Shown: piece by piece, positions 1 to 11,572 of the stretch | Numbering within the stretch: position 1 is the first letter of the stretch | How the letters are laid out: every line of letters starts with the position of its first letter | NCBI GenBank assembly: GCA_949130485.1 | Contig: OX422185.1 | Span: 998,804 to 1,062,803 of the forward strand | Source: Agelas oroides | Taxonomy: Eukaryota; Porifera; Demospongiae; Agelasida; Agelasidae | Length of the DNA: 64,000 nucleotides | Direction: 5' to 3' | Translations under genes and position numbers: made by a program | Notes under the pieces: model-generated | The model's input: the letters and a program-made list of their open reading frames with translations, nothing else | Databases searched by the model: none | Told to the model about the DNA's origin: nothing

Positions 1-339
1 CATGACCCTTCAAAATGGCATGTGCTCACCTGTATGACTCCTAAAGGAAAGGGATAGTAATTTAGATGTGAACAGCTATGAACGCTACCATTCAAAGTCT
101 GGTAAATATAAGGAACTTCAGAGGGTTCTGTAGGTTTGTGCTGATGCCAAATCTCCTCTAAACAGAAGCTGAGTCGACTGGTATGTATCTTCCACATGAC
201 GAAAGTGCAATCTCATATGCTGCCCATATCATCTTACAACTATCATGACATACAATACACTAACATCTACAAGTATTTCCTTGTGGGAACTTTCATAGCG
301 TTGAAAGATGTATTTTATTTGCAGAGTTGAATAATGGCG
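1..339. other. No gene seen (left edge)
   Basis: I see no coding region, RNA gene or clear repeat in this AT-rich stretch. It ends at the tRNA-like palindrome that follows. Confidence 0.5.
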
Positions 340-451
340 AAAAAAGACATTGAGATCCAGCCAGGATTCGAACCTGGGTTGGTAAGAGCATCATGACCGG
401 AATTCAGAGGACCCAGGTTCGAATCCTGGCTGGATCTCAATGTCTTTTTTT
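340..451. repeat. tRNA-like palindrome (compact form)
   Basis: The left arm (340-379) and right arm (411-451) are inverted copies of a tRNA 3' half. Each has a T-arm-like B box (GGTTCGAATCC), a conserved tail (TGGATCTCAATGTC) and a T run of six or seven that would act as a pol III terminator. Both arms face outward. The spacer keeps a D-arm-like fragment (TTGGTAAGAGC). A longer relative with the same arms lies at 49892-50275. It is a tRNA-derived repeat, not a working tRNA gene, because no complete cloverleaf with a paired acceptor stem can be drawn. Confidence 0.65.
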
Positions 452-906
452 GCCAACAGCTATAAGGGTTTACCACAATAATATTGTTTTTCAAAGTCTT
501 GTAGGAACTTTCATAGCATTTGATGTTGGTAGCTTGCTTTGTCACAAATGTTACCATGGTTTAAACCACATCCCCACAGTCATGCAGGACCTGCACTTTG
601 ATGGTTGTAACATTGTGGGGCTACACACAGACCCTTTCTCCTGGCATCAGGTTACTGTAAAACATGTTCTAGGAATATTTCATGTGTGGGTTTTGGGTGC
701 TTGCAGCTGGCTTCATTACTGTTACCATGGAGCTTCCTAGAGTCTGTACTGCTTGCTACAAGTAAACATCCTGGGGAGGTCCACATCATTCATCATTAAT
801 CAACCAGGATTGTGAAGTTAAATTTTTACTCCATTTTTGGCAATGTGCATGGTTTCCTGATGAACTCTGCACGACACTGTACAATGGAGTAAAAGTATTC
901 GGCATT
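452..906. other. No gene seen; dispersed-repeat sequence
   Basis: Open frames here are short and overlap the tRNA-like arm, so none is supported as a gene. Phrases such as GATGGTTGTAAC resemble those in the repeats near 48.4-50.4 kb, so this is probably old dispersed repeat. Confidence 0.4.
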
Positions 907-1401
907 AGGATAGCTATGAGAGTCACAGAGTATGCAAGTAGGATAGCTATGAGAGTCACAGAGTATGCAAGTAGGATAGCTATGAGAGTCACAGAGTATG
1001 CAAGTAGGATAGCTATGAGAGTCACAGAGTATGCAAGTAGGATAGCTATGAGAGTCACAGAGTATGCAAGTAGGATAGCTATGAGAGTCACAGAGTATGC
1101 AAGTAGGATAGCTATGAGAGTCACAGAGTATGCAAGTAGGATAGCTATGAGAGTCACAGAGTATGCAAGTAGGATAGCTATGAGAGTCACAGAGTATGCA
1201 AGTAGGATAGCTATGAGAGTCACAGAGTATGCAAGTAGGATAGCTATGAGAGTCACAGAGTATGCAAGTAGGATAGCTATGAGAGTCACAGAGTATGCAA
1301 GTAGGATAGCTATGAGAGTCACAGAGTATGCAAGTAGGATAGCTATGAGAGTCACAGAGTATGCAAGTAGGATAGCTATGAGAGTCTCAGAGTATGCAAG
1401 T
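907..1401. repeat. 33-bp minisatellite, 15 copies
   Basis: Fifteen nearly identical head-to-tail copies of a 33-bp unit that begins AGGATAGCTATGAGAGTCAC. Only the last unit has a visible substitution (CACAG to CTCAG). Because 33 is a multiple of three, both strands read open as an 11-residue peptide repeat (MRVTEYASRIA on plus). I treat this as a by-product of the period and not as a gene: there is no flanking coding sequence, and the frame on each strand depends only on the repeat. There are no unique spacers, so it is not a CRISPR array. Confidence 0.95.
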
Positions 1402-1832
1402 AAATGCTGATTTACTGTGGAAACATGACATTAATTTTGTCTGCAACCATTAAAGCAACCAAGTTGTTTTGTTGTTGCCTGACGTCCGCATGCACAAGTG
1501 GGGTTAGGCAATCAGTCTCTCTGTGTGCCAGTCACCATTATTTCATTGTTCATTTGACATTTAGAAGTTGCTTATCTTACATTCATTTATTCAACGCGGC
1601 TGCATACTGCACATTTTTGTTTGGCTTCATTGTTGTAGCTGGAGATACATGATTGATTACATGGGCATGGTTACGCAACTTTACCCATAAGTGGAAAGTA
1701 AGCAACAAGAGACAAAGAGGAGTGAAATGAGACAAAAGACAAGCCACAGCTCACTCAAAGCAATGTCAGCTGCAGTCTCTCAACGAAGAGAAGAAGAAGT
1801 TATAGGCAGCCAAACTCCAGGCAGATTCCATA
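1402..1832. other. No gene seen
   Basis: No supported gene. Short frames at 1404-1652 and 1691-1876 lack any recognisable domain. The stretch ends where homology to the plus-strand arm at 10955 begins. Confidence 0.4.
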
Positions 1833-2560
1833 AGGTGGCGGTGGAAGTCTCTCGGCGGAGGTTAACGAAAACATAAACCTGGGTTACAGTCAGGACCAGT
1901 GTTACTCCTAGTTTCAGGGTTAGGGTTTGGTTTAGGGCAATCTTGCTTTGCCTAATTTTAAAAAAGGGTTTTAGTAGCTCATTAATATATTCATGAACCA
2001 AAATTGCCACTCGATGGACGCATCTACACGCTCACTGTAGGTAGCGTCCTAACCACCAATGTATCTCAAATCAGTCTGTGCCAGCTTTTGTTCAGAGCTA
2101 CTCCCAAACTCAGGCTAGACTCATGTTTGTCACTACTCTTGGAATGGACAACTTTGACTGCACCAAAATGAATGCACATTTCAAAAAATTCACAGCTTGT
2201 CTACGGGAGGGGCTCATTCACGAGTGCAAGCAAGCATTACTAGCCCCACCTCTCCCCTTTATGTCGCTAAACAACTCACGGCTCTGTTCCACACACAACC
2301 ACCGTTCAGCTCCCTTGGGTACCAGAGTGCAGCACCAACGATAAATTGCGTATTCTAGTTAAAGCCCAGCCCAGCACTCGAAGCACCTGGCCACGGTCAC
2401 CAACTAGGCTAGGCATACGATCGCAAGACCTGGGCCTGCCCAATGAGTACAGTCTTGGCCACTGTGGCCTTTCTGCTGCTTCTAGACACAAGCTTGCTTT
2501 CACAAGCAGGCACTACGTACTACTCACAGCTACTGACACTACAGCACTCTACTAAACTCC

Positions 2561-2600
2561 TTCTTTTTTTTTTTTTCTTTTTTTTTTTCTTTTTTTTTTT
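2561..2600. repeat. T-rich tract
   Basis: A 40-base polypyrimidine run, almost all T with a few C. The equivalent positions of the other arms (about 10185-10222 and 20746-20783) are A-rich, but longer and interrupted by TTTAAAAATT. Its length therefore differs between copies, as expected for a homopolymer. Confidence 0.8.
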
Positions 2601-2799
2601 AAGTCGATCTAAGCTTATCTTCAAAGTTCCGACCACCACATGAAGGGTACCGCCAGGCCACATCTTAACTAACTTAATTATAAACTGATTATTGGATGCC
2701 AATGCCGACAGGAAATGGGGAAAATCCCCAATTTTACGGACATTGAACGGTTTGAGACTCCCAAAACTGATTACGTGCTAAAAGTTTAGCAAGACAAAG

Positions 2800-2855
2800 A
2801 AATCTATCAGCTTGGATTCCAGGTTGACAAACCTGGAATCCAAGCTGATAGATTT
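2800..2855. repeat. Perfect 26-bp hairpin
   Basis: Two 26-base arms (AAATCTATCAGCTTGGATTC and its continuation) pair perfectly around a loop of only four bases. Identical hairpins occur at 9931-9986 and 20492-20547. On its right lie two direct copies of a 22-base sequence containing AAACAGCAAACTGTACTAT. It may be a small foldback element or a transcript-end hairpin; nothing in the sequence decides which. Confidence 0.85.
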
Positions 2856-3179
2856 GTAAACAGCAAACTGTACTATTGTAAACAGCAAACTGTACTATGC
2901 ATCGTAAAATACAAGAAGGCAAGTAAATATGCATGTTCTGGTAAGATTACTAACACAAAGTAAAACTAATGTACTACATGCAACACAGTAATTTCAGTAA
3001 ATCATGTTTCCAAAGGTCGATCAAGTTTGATCAGGGCATGAATGATCACAAAACTAGTTAATGGAACCATAAGTATAAGGTGGTATTAGCCTTCTCTGTG
3101 CTTCATTAACTTCCTCTGTTGGCTCAGCAGTGGCATGTGAAGTGTGGAATGGTGTTTTGTACTTCTCTGGGTTCACCAG

Positions 3180-6100
3180 TCAGTCTGGCAGGGAGCCATC
3201 ATCCTGAGAATCCTCATCTAGTTCAGCTTGATTTCTGATTGCTGCTGCTGTGCACTTCCTTTTAAGGTATTGAGTGATGCCAGTCATATTTGCTATGTGA
3301 ACGACAAAGATTCCAATGAATGTTGTAAATGCTATGGAGACAGAGGTGTACCCGACTGCAAGCTGATTTCCTTGTGAGAATTTGACATTGTAGGTGGCAG
3401 CAGCTAAGATTATTAAGTTCAGAGCAAACGAACCTTCCAGGGCATCTAGACACCAGTTCCTATAAACCCCACCGCTGATCCAGGCCCATACTACAAGACT
3501 CCCAGTTCCCACTAGAATTACTAACAACTTATATATTCTGGTCTTTCAGAGGATTCAAAGCAAACACGAGAAGAAGAACAAAATGAAGCACAAGCAACAG
3601 TCCAGGCCAGTAGCGATTTTTTTTGCTTTGTAGGGAGCATGGTATGAATCTATGAAAGGTTTGAGCCTGGCATTGTTGACCCATGAGAAGAGCCTCAAGT
3701 GTGATATGGCTTGCAGCGACTGACCAAAGAGAAGCAAGAGAGTGTAAGGAAGAAAGAGGAAGAGAAAGATAAGCACTACCACTATGAAGAGTGGAATGTG
3801 TTTGCCACTGAGATAGTCAATGTTAGCATTGTATAGCCACACTCTTCTGTTGGGTAGTCAAGGAGAATCTTTGTATATGAGAGGAGGATGAGTGTTGCCA
3901 AGACAGAAACTGGGTTGTTACCAAGCAGCTTTGCAAATCTGCGTGAGAAATGGCTACAAGGACCACAAGTCCTACTAATATCCAAATATATATACTGGGA
4001 TCACAAACTGAAGCCATGTTTTGCCATATGTATCCATTCCATTGTAGAAACATGTCTCAATTCCAAAGTCAAGGTTTAGCAATGCAAGGAAGACTGAAAA
4101 AGTGACAGTGGATTCCACTGGCAGAAAGATGATGCGATTGGCTCCAACAATGTTGGCATAGAACACTAAGCCACTGAGTGTTCCTGTTGCCACTGTCAGT
4201 TTGCAGACAAGGAGCAAGAAGACCAGTGCTACTCCCATCACTGCAAGAGGGATGACAAGCACAAGATGCTTGTTGGTACATTTCTTGCATCGAAATGTAC
4301 CTAGTACCAGACTGTAACCTTTCTTGCAACATCCACACAGGAGTCCCGACCTGTTGTTGAGAGAATCACAATGTTGTATCATTAACACAGTAGTCGAATG
4401 GGCAGAGTGGGTGGAGAATTAGTTCATCAGACTGATTATCATATCCGACCCAAACCTTTCTGTCTGAATCATGTGTTATTTGACTTACTCCATTTGTTAT
4501 AATGCACTGAAGATTATATTGTACAAGTCTTGGCTCACAGACACGTGATTTCTCTGATTCAGAGATGTTAAATGCAGGTGGACAGGTCTGGTATAAGTTC
4601 ACTAAAATGTGTAGTTTAGCATTACATGGGCTACCATCTGCATGCAAGTCTATCTGCACATTCTGGGACAGTGATGACACAGCATAGCTGAGTTTGGTGC
4701 AGGTGTCTTTCCTTTTCTTTGGAGGTATTGAGAATGTAGAGTGTCAAGTCGGTTGTAGTTTTTGTTTATACTACTTATCACAGTACTAGAAAGTGCTCCA
4801 TTTCTTTGTTCAACTGCAACCACAGAAACAAAAGATATTTCACCAGGATACACTGTGCAAGGAAAAATACTCTGAGGCTTACTGCAGTCTGCAAGATCAA
4901 TTTTACATGGGCATATTTGAAGTGGATCACAGGAAATGTTTGAAGTTGTGTTGTAATAGTGTCATTGTTGTGGACTAGCATGTCAAACACTTTACCAGAA
5001 CTGTATAAGTCCAGGCCATGAGTGAGTTTGCAGTTATCTATTGTACCACCATGTAACACATTTCCTGCATCATCAGCAGAGTTGTTCTTGAACACAAGTT
5101 TGACATCAATCCCATTGGACAGATTCTGGCCAAGGAGTTGAAAGAGAAGCATTCTTCTTTTGGTACATATGAAGCAACTGCAGTACAGTAACTTATACGA
5201 CTAGCATCGAGGACATAGATAGCTCCTCCTGAAGTTGCATGATTGTTCTCTCAATTCACTATTGTGTTAGGTAAAATGGAGAAAGTGCATTTTAGCCCCA
5301 TAAACACTCCTCCACCATTCAGTGTGTCTACTTCTCCCCCTCCCCCCCACCATACTGTCCATTGTTAGTGAAGTAAATGGTTCCATTGAATGTCAGTGTG
5401 TTGTTAGAATATGTAAAGATAGTGCCACCACCATCACCTACTGAGTTGTTGATAAGGTTGCTGGTTCCACTGAAGCTAAGCACAGTATTGTCTAATGTGT
5501 AGATTGCACCACCACTACCCGCTGAATTGTTAATGAAGGTACTGGTTCCATTGAATGTCAGTGTGTTGTTACTGCCTGCATTGATTGTATCACCACCATA
5601 GCTAGTATGCTGAGTTGTTAATGAAGGTACTGGTTCCATTGAATGTCAGTGTGTTGTTACTGCCTGCATTGATTGTATCACCACCATAGCTAGTATGCTG
5701 AGTTGTTAATGAAGGTACGGGTTCCATTGAATGTCAGTGTGTTGTTACTGCCTGCATTGATTGTATCACCACCATAGCTAGTATGCTGAGTTGTTAATGA
5801 AGGTACTGGTTCCATTGAATGTCAGTGTGTTGTTACTGCCTGCATTGATTGTATCACCACCATAGCTAGTATGCTGAGTTGTTAATGAAGGTACTGGTTC
5901 CATTGAATGTCAGTGTGTCGTTACTGCCTGCATTGATTGTATCACCACCATAGCTAGTATGCTGAATTGTTAATGAAGGTACTGGTTCCATTGAATGTCA
6001 GTGTGTCGTTACTGCCTGCATTGATTGTATCACCACCATAGCTAGTATGCTGAGTTGTTAATGAAGGTACTGGTTCCATTGAATGTCAGTGTGTTGTTAC

Positions 6101-8960
6101 TGCCTGCATTGATTGTATCACCACCATAGCTAGTATGCTGAGTTGTTAATGAAGGTACGGGTTCAATTGAATGTCAGTGTGTTGTTACTGCCTGCATCGA
6201 TTGTATCACCACCATAGCTAGTATGCTGAGTTGTTAATGAAGGTACTGGTTCCATTGAATGTCAGTGTGTTGTTACTGCCTGCATTGATTGTATCACCAC
6301 CATAGCTAGTATGCTGAGTTGTTAATGAAGGTACTGGTTCCATTGAATGTCAGTGTGTTGTTACTGCCTGCATTGATTGTATCACCACCATAGCTAGTAT
6401 GCTGAGTTGTTAATGAAGGTACTGGTTCCATTGAATGTCAGTGTGTTGTTACTGCCTGCATTGATTGTATCACCACCATAGCTAGTATGCTGAGTTGTTA
6501 ATGAAGGTACTGGTTCCATTGAATGTCAGTGTGTTGTTACTGCCTGCATTGATTGTATCACCACCATAGCTAGTATGCTGAGTTGTTAATGAAGGTACTG
6601 GTTCCATTGAATGTCAGTGTGTTGTTACTGCCTGCATTGATTGTATCACCACCATAGCTAGTATGCTGAGTTGTTAATGAAGGTACTGGTTCCATTGAAT
6701 GTCAGTGTGTTGTTACTGCCTGCATTGATTGTATCACCACCATAGCTAGTATGCTGAGTTGTTAATGAAGGTATTGGTTCCATTGAATGTCAGTGTGTTG
6801 TTACTGCCTGCATTGATTGTATCACCACCATAGCTAGTATGCTGAGTTGTTAATGAAGGTATTGGTTCCATTGAATGTCAGTGTGTCGTTACTGCCTGCA
6901 TTGATTGTATCACCACCATAGCTAGTATGCTGAGTTGTTAATGAAGGTACTGGTTCCATTGAATGTCAGTGTGTTGTTACTGCCTGCATTGATTGTATCA
7001 CCACCATAGCTAGTATGCTGAGTTGTTAATGAAGGTACTGGTTCCATTGAATGTCAGTGTGTTGTTACTGCCTGCATTGATTGTATCACCACCATAGCTA
7101 GTATGCTCAATTGTTAATGAAGGTACTGGTTCCATTGAATGTCAGTGTGTTGTTACTGCCTGCATTGATTGTATCACCACCATAGCTAGTATGCTGAATT
7201 GTTAATGAAGATACTGGTTCCATTGAATGTCAGTGTGTTGTTACTGCCTGCATTGATTGTATCACCACCATAGCTAGTATGCTGAGTTGTTAATGAAGGT
7301 ACTGGTTCCATTGAATGTCAGTGTGTTGTTACTACCTGCATTGATTGTATCACCACCATAGCTAGTATGCTGAGTTGTTAATGAAGGTACGGGTTCCATT
7401 GAATGTCAGTGTGTTGTTACTGCCTGCATTGATTGTATCACCACCATAGCTAGTATGCTGAGTTGTTAATGAAGGTACTGGTTCCATTGAATGTCAGTGT
7501 GTTGTTACTGCCTGCATTGATTGTATCACCACCATAGCTAGTATGCTGAGTTGTTAATGAAGGTACTGGTTCCATTGAATGTCAGTGTGTTGTTACTACC
7601 TGCATTGATTGTATCACCACCATAGCTAGTATACTGAATTGTTAATGAAGGTACTGGTTCCATTGAATGTCAGTGTGTTGTTACTACCTGCATTGATTGT
7701 ATCACCACCATAGCTAGTATGCTGAGTTGTTAATGAAGGTACGGGTTCCATTGAATGTCAGTGTGTCGTTACTGCCTGCATTGATTGTATCACCACCATA
7801 GCTAGTATGCTGAGTTGTTAATGAAGGTACTGGTTCCATTGAATGTCAGTGTGTTGTTACACCTGCATTGATTGTATCACCACCATAGCTAGTATGCTGA
7901 GTTGTTAATGAAGGTACTGGTTCCATTGAATGTCAGTGTGTTGTTACACCTGCATTGATTGTATCACCACCATAGCTAGTATGCTGAGTTGTTAATGAAG
8001 GTACTGGTTCCATTGAATGTCAGTGTGTTGTTACTGCCTGCATTGATTGTATCACCACAATAGCTAGTATGCTGAGTTGTTAATGAAGGTACTGGTTCCA
8101 TTGAATGTCAGTGTGTTGTTACTACCTGCATTGATTGTATCACCACCATAGCTAGTATGCTGAGTTGTTAATGAAGGTACTGGTTCCATTGAATGTCAGT
8201 GTGTTGTTACTGCCTGCATTGATTGTATCACCACCATAGCTAGTATGCTGAGTTGTTGATGAAGTTAACGATTCCACTGAAGCTAAGTACACTATTGCAA
8301 TAAGTGTGTAGATTGCACCACCAGTGTATTGGTCTGCTGAGTTTTTGATGAAGTTGCTGGTCCCATTGAAGCTAAGTACAGTATATGATGCCGTAGATTG
8401 CACCACCATTTGCAAACTCTGTAGAGGAGGATGCACTATTTTCAATGAAGGTTGTGTTTCCATTGAATGTTAAGTTGCTACTGAGAGCTCTGACACCACC
8501 TCCTCTAATCCAGTGGTTATGTGTGAACTCAATGTTCCCTGTTATTCACTACACGTGCCAAGGTTGTCATGAAAGGAACAGTTAACTAGTTCAGCATATT
8601 GCGTAGATTGCAAAAACAGGACATGGTTAACATGTGAAGAGGTACAATTTTTCTTGCTGCAAGATGTAAAAGCTAAGGAAGAAATCTACCATGCTTGTGA
8701 AGCTAAGGTCAATATACCCACAGCAAACAACTGTTGCTCTGCTGCCTGAGGAAAAAGCTCCACACATGGTCAGCCCATCTATGTTGGTAACTGTGACATT
8801 TGTCTAAGAACATGGTAACTTGGCAAGAACACCATAGTGGTGTTAGAGATTAAATATAGTTCAGCTTCTTGTGCATACTCAGAGAGTGTGGTGCAGTGCA
8901 TGGGTTGAATTGTGAGGGCATGATGAGCATGAGGTGGCAGTGGGTGCATGCCAGATTCAA
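3180..8960 (-). pseudogene. Beta-helix/multipass membrane protein, broken copy L
   Basis: Reading from about 8960 down to 3180, the parts appear in family order. There is an N-terminal relic with the HTLSEYAQ motif near 8880, then beta-helix repeats (NLTFNGNTTFIENSA). An 88-bp minisatellite sits inside the helix (5531-8265). Next come more helix (GGAIYTLDNTVLSFSGTS), the HPLCPFDYC and GLLCGCCKKGYSLVLG cysteine motifs (about 4420-4290), and membrane segments including FYNGMD and GKTWLQFVIPVYIFGY. A C-terminal tail ends DSQDDGSLPD at 3180. Intact relatives put this domain in the plasma membrane, with the helix outside. Frame breaks are visible in the minisatellite and near 4380, 3980, 3840 and 3550, so no single protein can be made. 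It differs from the 34-64 kb copies in its tail and by having GCCKKG in place of GKCKEG, so it belongs to another branch of the family. Confidence 0.85.
5531..8265 (-). repeat. 88-bp minisatellite inside the beta-helix, about 31 copies
   Basis: The unit is 88 bp and is recognisable as one beta-helix repeat (FNGTSTFINNSA) plus a spacer with CATACTAGC. Since 88 is not a multiple of three, every unit changes the frame, and the TAG in the spacer closes one frame in each turn. Units differ by scattered single bases, for example TGTTGTTAC versus TGTCGTTAC, and two units near 7860-7950 lack two bases. The inverted plus-strand copies at 14020-14365 and 24580-24925 have only four units, so the array has grown or shrunk since the inversion. 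Confidence 0.9.
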
Positions 8961-9304
8961 TGGAAATTGATTTACCTGACTAGGATGTGCAAGCATGTAG
9001 CTAATCTGTATAGCTACATAAAAAATACAATATTAATGACTGATAGTGCAGACCCTCACCCTCAAGTACTTTTCAAGGCACATGACCCAGCAGGATCAAG
9101 TTCAAAATAAAGCAAGAAATCAAGTCAGACTAGCACACCCACAATATCAACCATCCAAAGTATGAGTACAATAATTGTTGGCCAGATTTATTGGTAACCA
9201 AATGTAGTCCAATGTCTGGGAAGCCTGAGCAATACTGTAAAAGCAGATTGGTTGTTTTGTCCTCAAAGTGGTTACCCTGGTTGCACATAAGTGCGGAGGT
9301 TATT
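8451..9304 (-). repeat. Inverted copy of 12966-13800
   Basis: The 5' part of pseudogene L and its upstream DNA are repeated in opposite orientation at 12966-13800. A second pair is formed by 19012-19865 and 23526-24360. The L copy has AAAAAATACAATATTA near 9025, whereas the plus copy has TTTTTTCTGCAG, so the arms are diverged, unlike the tandem units. The inverted match continues through 4690, apart from minisatellite length and small indels. Confidence 0.8.
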
Positions 9305-9606
9305 GGATCAGCGGTGGGGTTTATAGGAACTGGTGTCTAGATGCCCTGGAAGGTTCGTTTGCTCTGAACTTAATAATCTTAGCTGCTGCCACCTACAATG
9401 TCAAATTCTCACAAGGAAATCAGCTTGCAGTCGGGTACACCTCTGTCTCCATAGCATTTACAACATTCATTGGAATCTTTGTCGTTCACATAGCAAATAT
9501 GACTGGCATCACTCAATACCTTAAAAGGAAGTGCACAGCAGCAGCAATCAGAAATCAAGCTGAACTAGATGAGGATTCTCAGGATGATGGCTCCCTGCCA
9601 GACTGA
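9305..9606 (+). pseudogene. C-terminal fragment of the beta-helix/membrane gene
   Basis: An isolated last-exon-like piece encoding GGVYRNWCLDALEGSF, two membrane segments (LNLIILAAATYNV and VGYTSVSIAFTTFIGIFVV) and the tail ending DSQDDGSLPD. It is the inverted copy of 3180-3483. Its left edge joins abruptly to the upstream region of pseudogene L, and no methionine or signal belongs to it. It is probably the C-terminus missing from the plus-strand copy at 30196-31018, displaced by rearrangement. Confidence 0.8.
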
Positions 9607-10955
9607 CTGGTGAACCCAGAGAAGTACAAAACACCATTCCACACTTCACATGCCACTGCTGAGCCAACAGAGGAAGTTAATGAAGCACAGAGAAGGCTAA
9701 TACCACCTTATACTTATGGTTCCATTAACTAGTTTTGTGATCATTCATGCCCTGATCAAACTTGATCGACCTTTGGAAACATGATTTACTGAAATTACTG
9801 TGTTGCATGTAGTACATTAGTTTTACTTTGTGTTAGTAATCTTACCAGAACATGCATATTTACTTGCCTTCTTGTATTTTACGATGCATAGTACAGTTTG
9901 CTGTTTACAATAGTACAGTTTGCTGTTTACAAATCTATCAGCTTGGATTCCAGGTTTGTCAACCTGGAATCCAAGCTGATAGATTTCTTTGTCTTGCTAA
10001 ACTTTTAGCGCGTAATCAGTTTTGGGAGTCTCAAACCGTTCACTGTCCGTAAAATTGGGGATTTTCCCCATTTCCTGTCGGCATTGGCATCCAATAATCA
10101 GTTTATAATTAAGTTAGTTAAGATGTGGCCTGGCGGTACCCTTCATGTGGTGGTCGGAACTTTGAAGATAAGCTTAGATCGACTTAAAAAAAAAAAAAAA
10201 TTTAAAAATTAAAAAAAAAAAAGAAGGAGTTTAGTAGAGTGCTGTAGTGTCAGTAGCTGTGAGTAGTACGTAGTGCCTGCTTGTGAAAGCAAGCTTGTGT
10301 CTAGAAGCAGCAGAAAGGCCACAGTGGCCAAGACTGTACTCATTGGGCAGGCCCAGGTCTTGCGATCGTATGCCTAGCCTAGTTAGTGACCGTGGCCAGG
10401 TGCTTCGAGTGCTGGGCTGGGCTTTAACTAGAATACGCAATTTATCGTTGGTGCTGCACTCTGGTACCCAAGGGAGCTGAACGGTGGTTGTGTGTGGAAC
10501 AGAGCCGTGAGTTGTTTAGCGACATAAAGGGGAGAGGTGGGGCTAGTAATGCTTGCTTGCACTCGTGAATGAGCCCCTCCCGTAGACAAGCTGTGAATTT
10601 TTTGAAATGTGCATTCATTTTGGTGCAGTCAAAGTTGTCCATTCCAAGAGTAGTGACAAACATGAGTTTAGCCTGAGTTTGGGAGTAGCTCTGAACAAAA
10701 GCTGGCACATACTGATTTGAGATACATTGGTGGTTAGGACGCTACCTACAGTGAGCGTGTAGATGCGTCCATCGAGTGGCAATTTTGGTTCATGAATATA
10801 TTAATAAGCTACTAAAACCCTTTTTTAAAATTAGGCAAAGCGAGATTGCCCTAAACCAAACCCTAGCCCTGAAACTAGGAGTAACCCTGGTCCTGACCGT
10901 AACCCAAGTTTATGTTTTCGTTAACCTCTGCCGAAAGACTTCCCCGCCACCTTAA
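9305..10955 (+). repeat. Right arm of the 1.65-kb inverted duplication
   Basis: Reverse complement of 1833-3483. It contains the 302-base coding fragment above, the perfect hairpin (9931-9986), an A-rich tract (about 10185-10222) and degenerate telomere-like words (CCCTAAACCAAACCCTAGCC near 10850). Confidence 0.85.
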
Positions 10956-11268
10956 AGTGACTGAAATATTTCATCACAATTACTGCAACTTTGGGAGACA
11001 GTTGTTGGGACTCCCTCACATGTGTTCCAATTTTGTTGCGGTAAGATGATATGGCCTCTGGTTGTAGTTACACTCCACTGTACAAATTGTTTAACCACTG
11101 TCTCTTCACTTGTCTGCAACCATGGTAACTATACACTGTGAAACAGGCATTCTGTTTATACATACAGTGTATTCAACTTCAGCTGAGTAGGGTTTCAAAA
11201 AACTCCCAGGGTATAAGCCACCAAGTTTATGAAACCTCACCAAGCTGAGCCTAGCCATATAGCTAGAC
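10956..11268. other. No gene seen
   Basis: Unique DNA between the inverted arm and the hAT-like MITE. No coding signal was recognised. The copy is at 21517-21829. Confidence 0.4.
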
Positions 11269-11564
11269 TAGTGTTGTTTTAGTTAACTAAAACCAAAACT
11301 AAAATGCATTTTAGTAAGGCATAAAACCTTTTAGTAATTAAAACTAAAACTAAAATTGATGCTGCCTTAGTCCGATAATTAAAAACTACAACTAAACTAA
11401 TTTGAAATCATCCAAAAATGGTAGTTAACTAAAACTAAAAGTACCGATACTAACCCATTTTAGATTTGGTAATTAAAACTAAAACTAAACTAACAATTAG
11501 GATCTGTAGCCTAATTAAACTAAAACTAAACTACTAGTCCGAACATTAAACTAAAACAACACTA
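11269..11564. mobile_element. hAT-like MITE filled with AAACTA words
   Basis: The ends are inverted repeats (TAGTGTTGTTTTAGTT and its complement AACTAAAACAACACTA). They are flanked by an exact 8-bp duplication AGCTAGAC at 11261-11268 and 11565-11572. An 8-bp target duplication and a TAGTGTTG terminus fit the hAT superfamily. The 296-bp interior is almost wholly degenerate AAACTA or TTTAGT repeats and has no coding capacity. Confidence 0.8.
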
Positions 11565-11572
11565 AGCTAGAC

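Larger units (their letters stand above)
1833..3483 (-). repeat. Left arm of a 1.65-kb inverted duplication
   Basis: This segment is the reverse complement of 9305-10955 and of 19866-21516, with few substitutions. It holds the last 304 bases of the beta-helix/membrane pseudogene (to its stop at 3180), then 3' flanking DNA. That flank includes a perfect hairpin (2800-2855), a T-rich tract (2561-2600) and degenerate telomere-like words (GGGTTAGGGTTTGG, about 1918-1931). Match edges were read by eye: GGTGGCGG on the left, and the reverse complement of GGATCAGCGGTGG on the right. Confidence 0.85.

Noticed and set aside
907-1401. Open frames on both strands over the 33-bp array, as a repeat protein
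   Set aside because: Openness follows from the 33-bp period. There is no unique coding sequence around it, and both strands are equally open.
907-1401. CRISPR array
   Set aside because: Repeats are contiguous with no unique spacers, and the context is eukaryotic.
2078-2344. 88-codon frame, found in three copies, as a conserved gene
   Set aside because: It is conserved only because the DNA itself was duplicated. There is no domain, and the opposite strand also has frames.
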